Source: Armatimonadota bacterium (GTDB lineage: Bacteria > Armatimonadota > Zipacnadia > Zipacnadales > JABUFB01). Taken from it: 64,000 bases of DNA. The stretch covers positions 124,001 to 188,000 of the forward strand of contig JABUFB010000009.1 in assembly GCA_013314775.1 (NCBI GenBank). The letters run 5' to 3'. The notes beneath the pieces are model-generated. The model ran no database searches and was not told the DNA's origin. It saw nothing but the letters and a program-made list of their open reading frames with translations. Shown piece after piece: positions 37,092 through 45,166 of the stretch (the stretch's first letter is position 1; each line of letters starts with the position of its first letter). The position numbers and the translations under genes were made by a program.

Positions 37092-38024
37092 CTACCAACG
37101 CTGCCCGAATATCTTGGTGAATATGTCCACGTTGTAGGTGACGCCAAAGATGAGCGCCCCGTCCCACTTCTCGACTGTCGGCAAGCTCCCCGTGGCGTCA
37201 ACAACGTCGCCGAGCTTGTAGCCCGGAGCCAGGTCGGCTATCTTCCCCAGCCCGTAGCCCAGCATCAGGTTCGCCCCTGGGGTGAACTCCCAGCCCACGC
37301 CGGCGAATACGGTGTTGAACGGATCGGAAAGGTCCGTCCCCACCATGAGGCATGTCTGCTGTTTCCATCCAGCTCCCTTCCGAGACGCGGGACGCTCCTC
37401 CATATACATGGCGACCGCGAAGCTGAGCGCCACTTCGGTACCGCCATCGTACATAGCCAGGACAGAGTTCTCCCCGCTCGGTCTGCGCGTCAGCTTGTCT
37501 GATCCGAGATCCGTGCCAAGAATCCCGATCTGCGTCGTGAAGCGGTAGAGATCCTCCACCCAGACGGGCGATAGAACCTGTTCGAAGTCGAACGTGGCGG
37601 GGTCGTCGGCGGACTTGCGTTTCAGCGTGACCGTCACCAACTGATCTGCAGCGAAGCGCCCAAGCGGCCAGGTGAGAATGTACTGCTTCAGGTCCCTTTT
37701 GCCGCCCTCGGCCACAGGCACTTCCTGTTGCGTCGACGGTAACGCGATTCCGCGTACCGGAGTGGGCCCTTGCCACGCGGCACCATCGACCTGGACCACG
37801 TAGCGGGACAGCGTGCTATCGTTGGGGGCGGACACCGTCGCCTCCAGCCTGATGGGCATGCCCTCATCGACGGACTTTGGGCTTTCACTCCCCTGGAAGA
37901 GGGGAATGGCTCCGGACGTAGTCTCCATCACCTTCGCAGTGAGTACTGCATCCCCCAGAGCCTGGGTAATCGGCAGCAGCAAGACGCAAACGCTGAGGAC
38001 CGCAACGACGGGGCGCATTGTCAC
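37092..38024 (-). CDS. Exported protein of unknown function
   Basis: A 310-residue protein with a signal peptide (MTMRPVVAVLSVCVLLLPIT, cut around ALG-DA). The mature part is beta-rich: an Ig-like N-terminal half with PIRLEATVSAPNDSTLSRYV and LVTVTLKRKSA, then a segment with short alternating strands near the C-terminus (VFAGVGWEFTPGANLMLGYG, ALIFGVTYNVD) and a final FGQRW. That end resembles outer-membrane strands, but the protein has too few of them for a barrel. I do not recognise a family. The GTG at 38024 has GGGGAG seven bases upstream. It lies 150 bases beyond the terminator of the putative small RNA, so it may share that promoter. Confidence 0.7.
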   Translation of the reverse strand: MTMRPVVAVLSVCVLLLPITQALGDAVLTAKVMETTSGAIPLFQGSESPKSVDEGMPIRLEATVSAPNDSTLSRYVVQVDGAAWQGPTPVRGIALPSTQQEVPVAEGGKRDLKQYILTWPLGRFAADQLVTVTLKRKSADDPATFDFEQVLSPVWVEDLYRFTTQIGILGTDLGSDKLTRRPSGENSVLAMYDGGTEVALSFAVAMYMEERPASRKGAGWKQQTCLMVGTDLSDPFNTVFAGVGWEFTPGANLMLGYGLGKIADLAPGYKLGDVVDATGSLPTVEKWDGALIFGVTYNVDIFTKIFGQRW

Positions 38025-38173
38025 GTTAGGTCTCCCCTTCAGCCATATTAGTCATGTGCGACTTCATTCGCTCAGGGTACGCCTACCGCAGGCGGGCCGC
38101 GACTCGAAGGCAGGCTTCGCGGTTGGGACCGAGCGTGAAGCGGTCGAACCAACGACCGGCGGCGGAGAACACG

Positions 38174-38287
38174 AAAAAGCCCGGCACCTTGCGCACGGAT
38201 GCGCTCCAGGTGTCGGGCTTCTGGTCTGCCCAAGAATAGTGGCCACTGGCCGGAACACTCCCTGCGTCCGGTACGTGAAGCGGCGAC
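38174..38287 (-). ncRNA. Putative small RNA or attenuated leader, about 113 nt
   Basis: A promoter at 38294-38321 and an intrinsic terminator bound a short transcript with no credible coding frame. The terminator arms GCCCGACACCT and AGGTGCCGGGC pair with one mismatch around an inner GCGCA-TCCG-TGCGC hairpin and are followed by TTTTTCGTGTT. Within it CCGGA/TCCGG and GGCC-AGT-GGCC hairpins can form. Reading through would reach the exported protein gene at 38024, so it could be a riboswitch-like leader. A 7-base helix GAATAGT/ACTATTC would close the fold, but its first arm starts slightly before the expected transcription start. No known RNA family was recognised. Confidence 0.5.
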
Positions 38288-38293
38288 TATTCA

Positions 38294-38321
38294 ACTATAT
38301 TCACATATCGTCCCACGTCAA
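38294..38321 (-). promoter_or_regulatory. Promoter of the putative small RNA
   Basis: TTGACG (38321-38316), a 16-base spacer and TATAGT (38299-38294) on the minus strand. The surrounding 38285-38395 stretch is clearly more AT-rich than the rest of the window. Confidence 0.7.
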
Positions 38322-38323
38322 TC

Positions 38324-38346
38324 AACAATATGCACAAGATATTGTT
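38324..38346. promoter_or_regulatory. Palindrome next to the -35 element, possible operator
   Basis: AACAATAT (38324-38331) and ATATTGTT (38339-38346) are perfect complements around GCACAAG, two bases upstream of the -35 hexamer. The position fits an activator site. The cognate regulator is not known. Confidence 0.5.
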
Positions 38347-38397
38347 ATTTCAGTGTCTAGATGTGACTATTCAGTAGGACAGAAGCGTACAGAATGC

Positions 38398-39444
38398 TCA
38401 AATCAACCCCGCGATGATGTCGCCGGCCTTCTGGCAGCTTCCCGGATCGCCTGTGACGGCCTGGACCTTGCCCTCGCCCAATGCCTGGATAACCGCATTC
38501 TCTACGGCCTTGCCGGCTTCGACCTCACCCAGATGCTCCAGCATCATGCCCGCCGCACAGATTGCCGCCACCGGGCTCGCCTTCCCGGTTCCCGCATGTT
38601 TCGGGGCCGAACCGTGGATCGGCTCGAACATACTCACGCCCTCCGGGTTGATGTTCCCGGAGGCCGCAACGCCCATGCCGCCCTGGATCATGGCGCCGAG
38701 ATCGGTGATGATGTCGCCGAACATGTTGGTGGTGACGATGACGTCGAACCACTCGGGGTTCTTCACGAACCACATGCAGCAGGCATCCACGAAAGCGAAT
38801 TCCTTGGTCAGGTCCGGGTAGTCCTCGCCCACTGCGGCGAAAGTCCGGCGCCACAGGTCATGGCCGTAAGTGAGGACGTTGGCCTTGTCCACGCTGTGGA
38901 TGGTCTTTTTCTTGTTGCGCTTGCGGCACAGTTCCATGGCCCAGCGCATCACACGCTCGCAACCCTTGCGGGTATAGACGGCTTCCTGCACGGCCACCTC
39001 ATCGGGAGTGTTCTTCTTCAGGAACCCACCGACGCCCGCGTACAGGTCCTCGGTGTTCTCGCGCACCACGACGAAGTCGATGTCCTCTGGTCCCTTGTCC
39101 TTGAGGGGACACGGGACGCCGGGGTACAACTTGACGGGGCGTAGGTTGATGTACTGGTCGAACTCGAAGCGCAGGCGCAGGAGGATGCCGTGTTCCAGGA
39201 TGCCCGGCTTGACCTGGTCGTGGCCGACCGCGCCGAGATAGATAGCGTCCATCTGGGACAGTTCCTGCATCTCCGCGTCGGTGATGATGTCGCCGGTGCG
39301 CAGGTAGCGGTCGCCGCCGATCTCGTAGGGAATTGTTTCATATTTGACGCCGAACTTCCGCGCGGCCACGTCCATGACTTTCAGGGCCTCCGCGGTAACT
39401 TCGGGCCCGATACCGTCACACGGCAGGACAGCAATCTTGTACAT
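38398..39444 (-). CDS. Isocitrate/isopropylmalate dehydrogenase family enzyme, probably 3-isopropylmalate dehydrogenase
   Basis: A 348-residue beta-decarboxylating dehydrogenase. Substrate residues are in LLRLRFEFDQYINLRPVKLY, with the Arg pair, and in FVVVRENTEDLY. The metal Asp are in VDACCMWFVKNPEWFDVIVT and NMFGDIITDLG, and NAD contact is in EPIHGSAPKHAGTGKASPVA. The NAD-type end suits leucine synthesis. The RFEFDQYINLRP run also occurs in tartrate dehydrogenase-like relatives, so the substrate is less certain, and no leuC or leuD lies nearby. AAGGAAGG is about six bases before the ATG, and a promoter is visible upstream. Confidence 0.88.
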   Translation of the reverse strand: MYKIAVLPCDGIGPEVTAEALKVMDVAARKFGVKYETIPYEIGGDRYLRTGDIITDAEMQELSQMDAIYLGAVGHDQVKPGILEHGILLRLRFEFDQYINLRPVKLYPGVPCPLKDKGPEDIDFVVVRENTEDLYAGVGGFLKKNTPDEVAVQEAVYTRKGCERVMRWAMELCRKRNKKKTIHSVDKANVLTYGHDLWRRTFAAVGEDYPDLTKEFAFVDACCMWFVKNPEWFDVIVTTNMFGDIITDLGAMIQGGMGVAASGNINPEGVSMFEPIHGSAPKHAGTGKASPVAAICAAGMMLEHLGEVEAGKAVENAVIQALGEGKVQAVTGDPGSCQKAGDIIAGLI

Positions 39445-39477
39445 TCGGGGTGCCTTCCTTTTCGTAGGGGTCCAGCG

Positions 39478-39506
39478 ATTATAGCACAGAGGGCGATACG
39501 CGTCAC
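39478..39506 (-). promoter_or_regulatory. Promoter of the isopropylmalate dehydrogenase family gene
   Basis: On the minus strand GTGACG (39506-39501), a 17-base spacer and a perfect TATAAT (39483-39478), about 34 bases before the start codon at 39444. Confidence 0.7.
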
Positions 39507-39640
39507 CACGATGGACTCGCGCGTCTCGCGCGGGAAGGTGTGTGCGCGCCTGTAGCGAATCATGTCACACGTAGGCGGACCGCTGACAGGCATCGCTCTG
39601 CAGCGGCCTTCTCTCCGAGCGCCCGAAGGAGGCTCCTGTC

Positions 39641-40699
39641 ATGTGTTCGACTTGCCGGGTCGTTCTCGCATTGGCACTGCTGTGTCTCACCCTGCTGGCC
39701 ATAGCCGGATGCCCGAGTAAGCCCCAGGAGGCCCGGGAACCGCTGGTGGGTCCCCAGGATGCGGGGCTGGCCCCCGAGGCCAAGACCGATGCACCTGCGG
39801 CGTCGGAGATCGAGATCGCCCTGATCAGCAACACCGTCTCGCCTTTCTGGACGGCGGTGGAAGCCGGCCTGGAGAAGGCTGCCGAGGACCTTGGCTGCAA
39901 AGCGTACATGGTCGGCTGCAAGAGCGGCCAGCTTGAGGAGCAACGCAGGCTGTTGGAGAGCGCTGAGGCCAAGGGCGTCAAGGGTATCGCTGTGTCCCCC
40001 CTGGACACCAAGGCGCTAACCCCGGTCATCAACGAGATCGTGGACAGGGGCACGCCGGTGGTGGCCATCGACTCCGACTGCCCGGGCAGCAAGCGCTATT
40101 GCTACGTGGGCTCGGACAATGCAGCCGCCGGCAAGCTCCTCGCGGATTACGCGAAGGAAAAGCTGCCTGAAGGCGCCAAATGTGTGCTGTTCGTGGGCGA
40201 GGCGGGCGTGGAAAACTCCCAGGCTCGCATCAACGGGTTCAAGGAAGGGGTCGCGGAGAAAAAGATCGAGGTCCTAGACGTCATGCAGGACCACAGCGTC
40301 ATCGGCCGCGCCCGGTCCAATGTGGAAGACGTCATCCAGAAGCATCCGGACATCGATGCGCTGGTGGGCATCTGGTCCTATAACCTGCCCGCGATCGCCG
40401 CGGCGGTGAAGGAATCCGGCAAGCGCGACCAGATCCTCGTGATCGGCTTTGACGCCGAGCCGGCAACCCTGCAGAGCCTCGAGGCCGGGGATATCGACGG
40501 CACCGTGGTGCAGAACCCGTACGGGTTCGGGTACAAGTCGGTGGAGATTCTCTTCCATCTCGCTTCGAAGAACGAGGACAAGCTCAAGGAACTCGTGCCC
40601 GAGAACAAGATCGTGGACACCGGGGTCGAGCTTGTGACCCCCGAGAATCTCGGCGAGTTCAAAGCGAAACTCAAGGAACGCGGGATCGAGTCCTCTTAG
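39641..40699 (+). CDS. Sugar ABC transporter substrate-binding lipoprotein (RbsB/LsrB class)
   Basis: A 352-residue lipoprotein with the lipobox LLAIAGC (Cys about residue 24), a polar linker and a periplasmic-binding-protein type 1 fold. The core starts IEIALISNTVSPFWTAVEAG and contains GVKGIAVSPLDTKALTPVIN, TPVVAIDSDCPGSKRYCYVG and VIGFDAEPATLQSLEAGDID. This is the class used with RbsA/RbsC-type importers, whose ATPase and permease genes follow. The sugar cannot be named. AAGGAGG is eight bases upstream of the ATG. A stable hairpin after the stop may keep the binding protein in excess over the other two subunits. Confidence 0.93.
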   Translation: MCSTCRVVLALALLCLTLLAIAGCPSKPQEAREPLVGPQDAGLAPEAKTDAPAASEIEIALISNTVSPFWTAVEAGLEKAAEDLGCKAYMVGCKSGQLEEQRRLLESAEAKGVKGIAVSPLDTKALTPVINEIVDRGTPVVAIDSDCPGSKRYCYVGSDNAAAGKLLADYAKEKLPEGAKCVLFVGEAGVENSQARINGFKEGVAEKKIEVLDVMQDHSVIGRARSNVEDVIQKHPDIDALVGIWSYNLPAIAAAVKESGKRDQILVIGFDAEPATLQSLEAGDIDGTVVQNPYGFGYKSVEILFHLASKNEDKLKELVPENKIVDTGVELVTPENLGEFKAKLKERGIESS

Positions 40700-40708
40700 C
40701 CGTATGCC

Positions 40709-40743
40709 GGGGGCAGGACGAACCGAAGGACCCGCCTGCCCCC
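40709..40743 (+). terminator. Intercistronic hairpin after the binding-protein gene
   Basis: GGGGGCAGG (40709-40717) pairs with CCTGCCCCC (40735-40743) around a 17-base loop. No T run follows, so it more likely stabilises the upstream mRNA than stops transcription. Confidence 0.5.
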
Positions 40744-40805
40744 GCTTGTCGTGTCTCCCGACGCACCGCCAGGCTGCAGCCTACTTCCGCCGGAGAGAAT
40801 GATCC

Positions 40806-42302
40806 GTGCCCGATTCGCCGCGTCTGAGCCTGCGAGGCATTCACAAGCGTTTCGACAACACCGTCGCGTTGGGTGGCGTCGATCTGGACTTGCTGCCAGG
40901 TGAAGTCCTCGGCCTGGTCGGCGAGAACGGCGCGGGGAAATCTACCCTCGCCCGGATCATCGCGGGTGTGCACCAGCAGGATGCCGGTGCCATTGAGGTC
41001 GAGGGCGAACTTCGCGCGATTCCGGATGTGCGCACCGCGCAGAGTCTGGGCATTGCGGTGGTTCATCAGGAGCTGAACCTGGTCCCTCACCTCAGTGTGG
41101 AGAGCAACATCCTCCTGGGCCGCGAGCCGTGGCACGTACCGCTGCTCAGGCTCTCGGACCGCAAGGCTCTGCGCGCGCGAGCCCTGGAGATGCTGGAACT
41201 CGTGGGCCTCGAGGTGGACCCTGGCACGCTGGTGATGAACCTGAGCATCGCGGCGCAGCAGCGAGTCGAAATCGCCCGAGCCCTTTCGCTGAACGCACGC
41301 ATCCTCATCATGGACGAGCCCACGTCTTCGCTGGCCACGAGTGATGCCGACGCGCTCCTGCAGATCGTGGCCGGACTGCGCGAACAGGGCATGTCGGTAA
41401 TCTACATCTCCCACAAGCTGGATGAGATTCTACGGATATCGGACCGCATCGCGGTCTTTCGCGACGGCCTCAAGGTGGCCGAGATGCGTTCCTCCGAGAC
41501 CACTCAGGACCAGCTCGTGACGGCCATGGTCGGACGCGATCTGTCAACGCTCTTTCCGGGTCGCCCCGAGAGCTTCGGCGAAGTCGTCCTTCGGGTCGAA
41601 GACCTGCTGGCTGCCGGGATCGCGGAGCCAGTTTCCTTCGAGGTGCGCTCAGGGGAAGTGCTGGGGATCGCAGGACTTGTCGGAGCAGGACGGACGGAAC
41701 TCCTGCGGGCCATTTTTGGCGCGTCGAAAAGGAGAGCCGGGCGCGTGTCGGTGCTGGGGCGACCGGTGGGCGATTCTCCGGCAGAGGCAATGCGCGCCGG
41801 GATCGGCTTCGTTCCCGAAGACCGCAAGTCGCAGGGGCTCCACCTGCCGCTCAGCCTGCGCGACAATATCACATTGGCGGTATTGCGCAATCTCGCACGA
41901 GGGATGTTCCGCCGCGAAAGCCGGGAATGCAGCGTCGCTGACCGGTTCATCGCACAGCTCGACGTGCACGCCGCGTCCCGCGAACAGCCGGTCGTGAGTC
42001 TCAGCGGTGGCAACCAGCAGAAGGTTCTCCTGGCGAAGTGGCTGGCAATCGAGCCGAAGGTGCTCCTGTTGGACGAGCCGACTCGGGGGATAGACGTGGG
42101 AGCCAAGCAGGAAGTGTACCGGCTGATTGCCCGTATCGCAGGAAGCGGTGTGGCGGTGGTGGTGGTCTCCTCCGAGATGGAGGAGATCATTGGCCTGTCT
42201 CACCGGGCGCTGGTGATGCGAGAGGGCAGACCGGCAGGCCAGCTGCCCGGAGACCGGCTCTGCGAAAGAGAGATCATGGCCCTTGCGGCGCAGAAGGGCT
42301 GA
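40806..42302 (+). CDS. Sugar ABC transporter ATP-binding protein (RbsA-like, two NBDs)
   Basis: A 498-residue double ATPase. The first domain has Walker A GENGAGKSTLARI, signature LSIAAQQRVEIARAL and Walker B ILIMDEPTSSLA. The second has the degenerate Walker A GLVGAGRTELLRA that is typical of carbohydrate importers of this class, then VSLSGGNQQKVLLAKWL and VLLLDEPTRGIDVG. The GTG at 40806 has GGAGA nine bases upstream. It lies between the binding protein and the permease genes, so the importer is complete in this operon: one binding protein, one fused ATPase and one permease gene, whose product would act as a dimer. Confidence 0.95.
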   Translation: MPDSPRLSLRGIHKRFDNTVALGGVDLDLLPGEVLGLVGENGAGKSTLARIIAGVHQQDAGAIEVEGELRAIPDVRTAQSLGIAVVHQELNLVPHLSVESNILLGREPWHVPLLRLSDRKALRARALEMLELVGLEVDPGTLVMNLSIAAQQRVEIARALSLNARILIMDEPTSSLATSDADALLQIVAGLREQGMSVIYISHKLDEILRISDRIAVFRDGLKVAEMRSSETTQDQLVTAMVGRDLSTLFPGRPESFGEVVLRVEDLLAAGIAEPVSFEVRSGEVLGIAGLVGAGRTELLRAIFGASKRRAGRVSVLGRPVGDSPAEAMRAGIGFVPEDRKSQGLHLPLSLRDNITLAVLRNLARGMFRRESRECSVADRFIAQLDVHAASREQPVVSLSGGNQQKVLLAKWLAIEPKVLLLDEPTRGIDVGAKQEVYRLIARIAGSGVAVVVVSSEMEEIIGLSHRALVMREGRPAGQLPGDRLCEREIMALAAQKG

Positions 42303-42372
42303 GCAACGCGGGCGCGGGCGCCGCCTGGGACGGCGTATCGGGGCCCGCCAATCCTGATGGACAGTTGACCAC

Positions 42373-43377
42373 ATGAAAGCCCAAAACTCGCCGTCAAATC
42401 AGTTCGCAATGCCTGCTTCACTGAGCTTTCTGCGCACGCGCGAAGCCGGCATCTTCCTGAGCCTCGCATTGATCGTCGCGGTGATCCTGCTCATGGGTGA
42501 GGGCCCGCGGGAGAGCTTCCTGCGGCCTGCGAACCTGCAGAATCTGTCTCGCCAGATCGCACTGCTCGCCATTTTCGCTATCGGGGAGACTTTCGTCATC
42601 ATTGCCGGCGGGATTGACCTGTCGGTGGGTTCGCTGATCGCCTTCGCGGGAGTGCTGGCCGGGCTGCTGACGGTGAACCTGGGCATGCCTACGGTTCCGG
42701 CTGTCGCCATCGTCCTCGCGGCCTCTCTCGGAGTGGGCGCCCTGCACGCCACACTGATCTCGCGCATCGGTCTGCAGCCTTTCGTGGCGACCCTTGGCAC
42801 CATGTGCATCCTGCGGGGAGTCTCGCTCCTGCTCACGGACTCCCTGCCCATCCCCATTGTAGACGAGGGCTTGACCTGGCTGGGCAATGGTCGTCCCGCC
42901 GGCATTCCCACCCCCGCGCTTGTGCTGGTGTTGGTCGCTCTCATCGCCGTGGTGATCCTGCGCAACACGATCCATGGCAAGTACATGATCGCACTGGGGA
43001 GTAATGAAGAGGCCACGCGGCTGTCGGGGATCAACGTGGATCGGGTGAAGCTGCTAGCCTATTGCCTTTGCTCGCTGCTCACCGGAGTTGCGGGCGTGGT
43101 TTTCGCAGGATACGCACGGCAAGGCAATCCGTCCAGCGGTATCGCCTACGAACTGAACGCCATCGCTGCATCCGTCATCGGGGGCTGCAGTCTCACCGGC
43201 GGTGAAGGCAGCGTTCTCGGGACGCTCCTGGGGGCAACCATCCTGAGCGTCATCCTCAATGGCTTGAACCTGGTGATCAGCAAGAACGCGTCCTTGTGGG
43301 AGGGCGTGATCGTGGGCTCGGTGGTGATCGTGGCGGTGGGCATGAACACGATCCGGCGCAAGGCGAGACGGTCGTAG
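42373..43377 (+). CDS. Sugar ABC transporter permease (RbsC-like)
   Basis: A 334-residue membrane protein of the RbsC/branched permease family, with about eight to ten helices. Family motifs are GGIDLSVGSLIAFAGVLAGL, FVATLGTMCILRGVSLL, and the EAA-like ATRLSGINVDRVKLLAY followed by GLTGVAGVVFAGYARQG-type glycine-rich helices (here CSLLTGVAGVVF). The block LNAIAASVIGGCSLTGGEGS is diagnostic. It starts 70 bases after the ATPase. A perfect hairpin follows the stop, closing the operon. Confidence 0.94.
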   Translation: MKAQNSPSNQFAMPASLSFLRTREAGIFLSLALIVAVILLMGEGPRESFLRPANLQNLSRQIALLAIFAIGETFVIIAGGIDLSVGSLIAFAGVLAGLLTVNLGMPTVPAVAIVLAASLGVGALHATLISRIGLQPFVATLGTMCILRGVSLLLTDSLPIPIVDEGLTWLGNGRPAGIPTPALVLVLVALIAVVILRNTIHGKYMIALGSNEEATRLSGINVDRVKLLAYCLCSLLTGVAGVVFAGYARQGNPSSGIAYELNAIAASVIGGCSLTGGEGSVLGTLLGATILSVILNGLNLVISKNASLWEGVIVGSVVIVAVGMNTIRRKARRS

Positions 43378-43399
43378 CGCGGGAAGCCGAAGAAATGAA

Positions 43400-43427
43400 A
43401 CGGCGCGGGAGCAATATGCCGCGCCGT
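43400..43427 (+). terminator. Terminator of the sugar ABC transporter operon
   Basis: ACGGCGCGG / CCGCGCCGT form a perfect 9-base stem with a 10-base loop, 22 bases after the permease stop, followed by CTATGTGT. Confidence 0.65.
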
Positions 43428-43455
43428 CTATGTGTGCGGTTGGGGTCTCCGCGTA

Positions 43456-43903
43456 TCAGTTCCAGTAGTACAGGAGCTTCCGCAGGCGATTGCTGTTGTT
43501 CTCCGGGGCGAACTGGTCGCCCTTGAGCCACTTGGCGTGACCGCGGTAGCAGGACATCACGTGGTTCATACCGTGCATGGCCTTGGCGGCGGGGGCGCTG
43601 GAAAACCTGTGCTTTCTTCAAGCAGGGCATGAGCCGGGACTGCAGATTCCCCGAGGAATCCACGTAAACCCACATGTACCAGGGGTTCGAGGCGTCGTCG
43701 TACGTTGGACACGTCACCTTATCGAAATATCGGACATATACCCACGAACCAAGCGGCCGCAAGCTGCTTGATGTTCGACAGGCAGCCTGCGACCGCTGCG
43801 CTTACTCTCTCGCTCGGGCGAAGACCGGGAACAGGACCGCCGCGAGGATCGCGATGATGGCGATAGGGAAGGGCAGCTCGCTCAGGGCGAAGCCTCGTTC
43901 AAT
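43456..43903 (-). pseudogene. Decayed DUF1559-like pilin-related gene
   Basis: The remains of a gene like those at 25867 and 30199. An intact AGGAGG site precedes ATT (43903) in place of ATG, followed by IERGFALSELPFPIAIIAIL, where the conserved TLIE and VV positions are mutated, then [13 protein letters not shown] and a TAA stop near codon 30. A shifted frame gives CLSNIKQLAA, and another gives CPTYDDASNPWYMWVYVD. The end reads HGMNHVMSCYRGHAKWLKGD and stops at 43456. A changed start, a nonsense codon and at least one frameshift make translation unlikely. It lies convergent with the ABC operon. Confidence 0.85.
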
Positions 43904-43978
43904 GTCCGTACCTCCTGCGAAGATTGATCGACGGCGGGACCATTCTGCCGAGACGGCGCCCAATCGCACAGGCCGATC

Positions 43979-45166
43979 TTACTGGCTTTCCAGCTTCCGG
44001 ATACCCGTCGGCGTCAATTCGTAAGTGGTTCGCCGCTTGTCGCGCGCCTGGACGATCATGCGGTAGCTGCGCCCGCCGGGTCCCACCTCGTATTTCTGGA
44101 TCGCATTCCCGTGGAAGGCCTTGAGCATCCGGCTGGCCTCGTCGTACGGGACGTTCAGTTCCTCCAGGGTAATCGGATTCACGAAGGGCGGGTAGCGCGG
44201 GTAGCCCTCGAGCATCTGCATAATCCGCCGCAATTGCTCCTGAGCGGCGGTGCGACGCGCAATGTCCGCTGCTCCTCGCGCCCAGGAGGACTTTCCGATG
44301 CCGAGGATCGACAGGGGCGCGTCCAGAGTCTGGGTGATGGTCAATTCGACGGTCTTCAACCATAGTTCCGGCGGAATCGGCCTGAAGAGCGATGCCTGAG
44401 CCTGGAACATCGCGCGCTCCTCATCACTCATCCATTCCGGAGCCTTTGGTGGTCTTCCGTAGGATACCGTGCTCATACCGCCCTGGGCGACGTACGTGGG
44501 CGTCCCCGTGAAGCCTTCCACCTGCACAAATCCGTCAGTGCAGGTGACCGCGGTGGTGCGCTTGTCTGGTTCATACCGCACTGCATAGATGGTGCCCCGC
44601 ACCGCAGCCACCGCCGAAGGCGTGTAGACCTTCATTTCGGATTGAGCACCGAAGTTGGGCCCAACGCTGGACCACACCTGCCCTGCCTTCAGCATCAGCG
44701 CCCGAGAGCGCCAGCGCCCGCCACGGCTGTACTCGAGGAGCTTGATCACCAGTTGTGCATTGGGCCCGAGATTCGTTACGCTCCCGTCGGGATACTCCAG
44801 GCTGGCGTACGAGTTCTGGCCCGTCAGAAGCACGTTATTATCTCCGAGCTGCTGGTTCGTCTGGGCCGGTACGCCCTGCGCCCCCTCGGACGGCGCCACC
44901 AGAACCTGCCCGCCGAAATCAGTCAGTGTTGCCGAGAACTCCTGATTCTCCCGTCGCACGCCATCCGCCACGAGCACCACGAGGATAATCGCCAGCCCAA
45001 TGAACACGCGGCGATCCAGCCACGCAGGCAACAGGAACTTATGGTACCGCCGCTTCCGCCTGCGCTCCTTCCGATCCAGGTCGCCGGCCAGGTCCACCAG
45101 CGCATCAGACAGCAGCTCGTCTTCACTCTTCGGCTTCGCCTTCTTCCTGCCCCCGAGAAGTAGCAT
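43979..45166 (-). CDS. FecR-domain membrane protein
   Basis: A 395-residue protein with a cytoplasmic charged N-terminus (KERRRKRRYHKFLLPAWLDR), one helix (VFIGLAIILVVLVADGV) and an extracytoplasmic FecR domain, about residues 75-215: GDNNVLLTGQNSYASLEYPD, NLGPNAQLVIKLLEY, and MKVYTPSAVAAVRGTIYAV. The latter is the FecR signature with TP..A.VRGT. The C-terminal 150 residues are helical and unassigned. Its ATG lies 44 bases inside the end of the cyclase gene upstream, so expression is coupled. CHASE2 cyclases with FecR neighbours are seen in several phyla. It could sense or hold a ligand for the cyclase, as an inference. Confidence 0.85.
   Translation of the reverse strand: MLLLGGRKKAKPKSEDELLSDALVDLAGDLDRKERRRKRRYHKFLLPAWLDRRVFIGLAIILVVLVADGVRRENQEFSATLTDFGGQVLVAPSEGAQGVPAQTNQQLGDNNVLLTGQNSYASLEYPDGSVTNLGPNAQLVIKLLEYSRGGRWRSRALMLKAGQVWSSVGPNFGAQSEMKVYTPSAVAAVRGTIYAVRYEPDKRTTAVTCTDGFVQVEGFTGTPTYVAQGGMSTVSYGRPPKAPEWMSDEERAMFQAQASLFRPIPPELWLKTVELTITQTLDAPLSILGIGKSSWARGAADIARRTAAQEQLRRIMQMLEGYPRYPPFVNPITLEELNVPYDEASRMLKAFHGNAIQKYEVGPGGRSYRMIVQARDKRRTTYELTPTGIRKLESQ

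Noticed and set aside
38110-38155. tRNA-like GGTTCGA loop
   Set aside because: No acceptor or anticodon arm can be built around it.
38064-38294. 76-residue minus-strand ORF within the small RNA region
   Set aside because: No ribosome site, Arg/Pro/Ser-rich composition, and it runs through the intrinsic terminator.
43277-43762. 161-residue minus-strand ORF as an intact gene
   Set aside because: Its first part is one frame of the pilin-like pseudogene and its second part is antisense to the permease gene.
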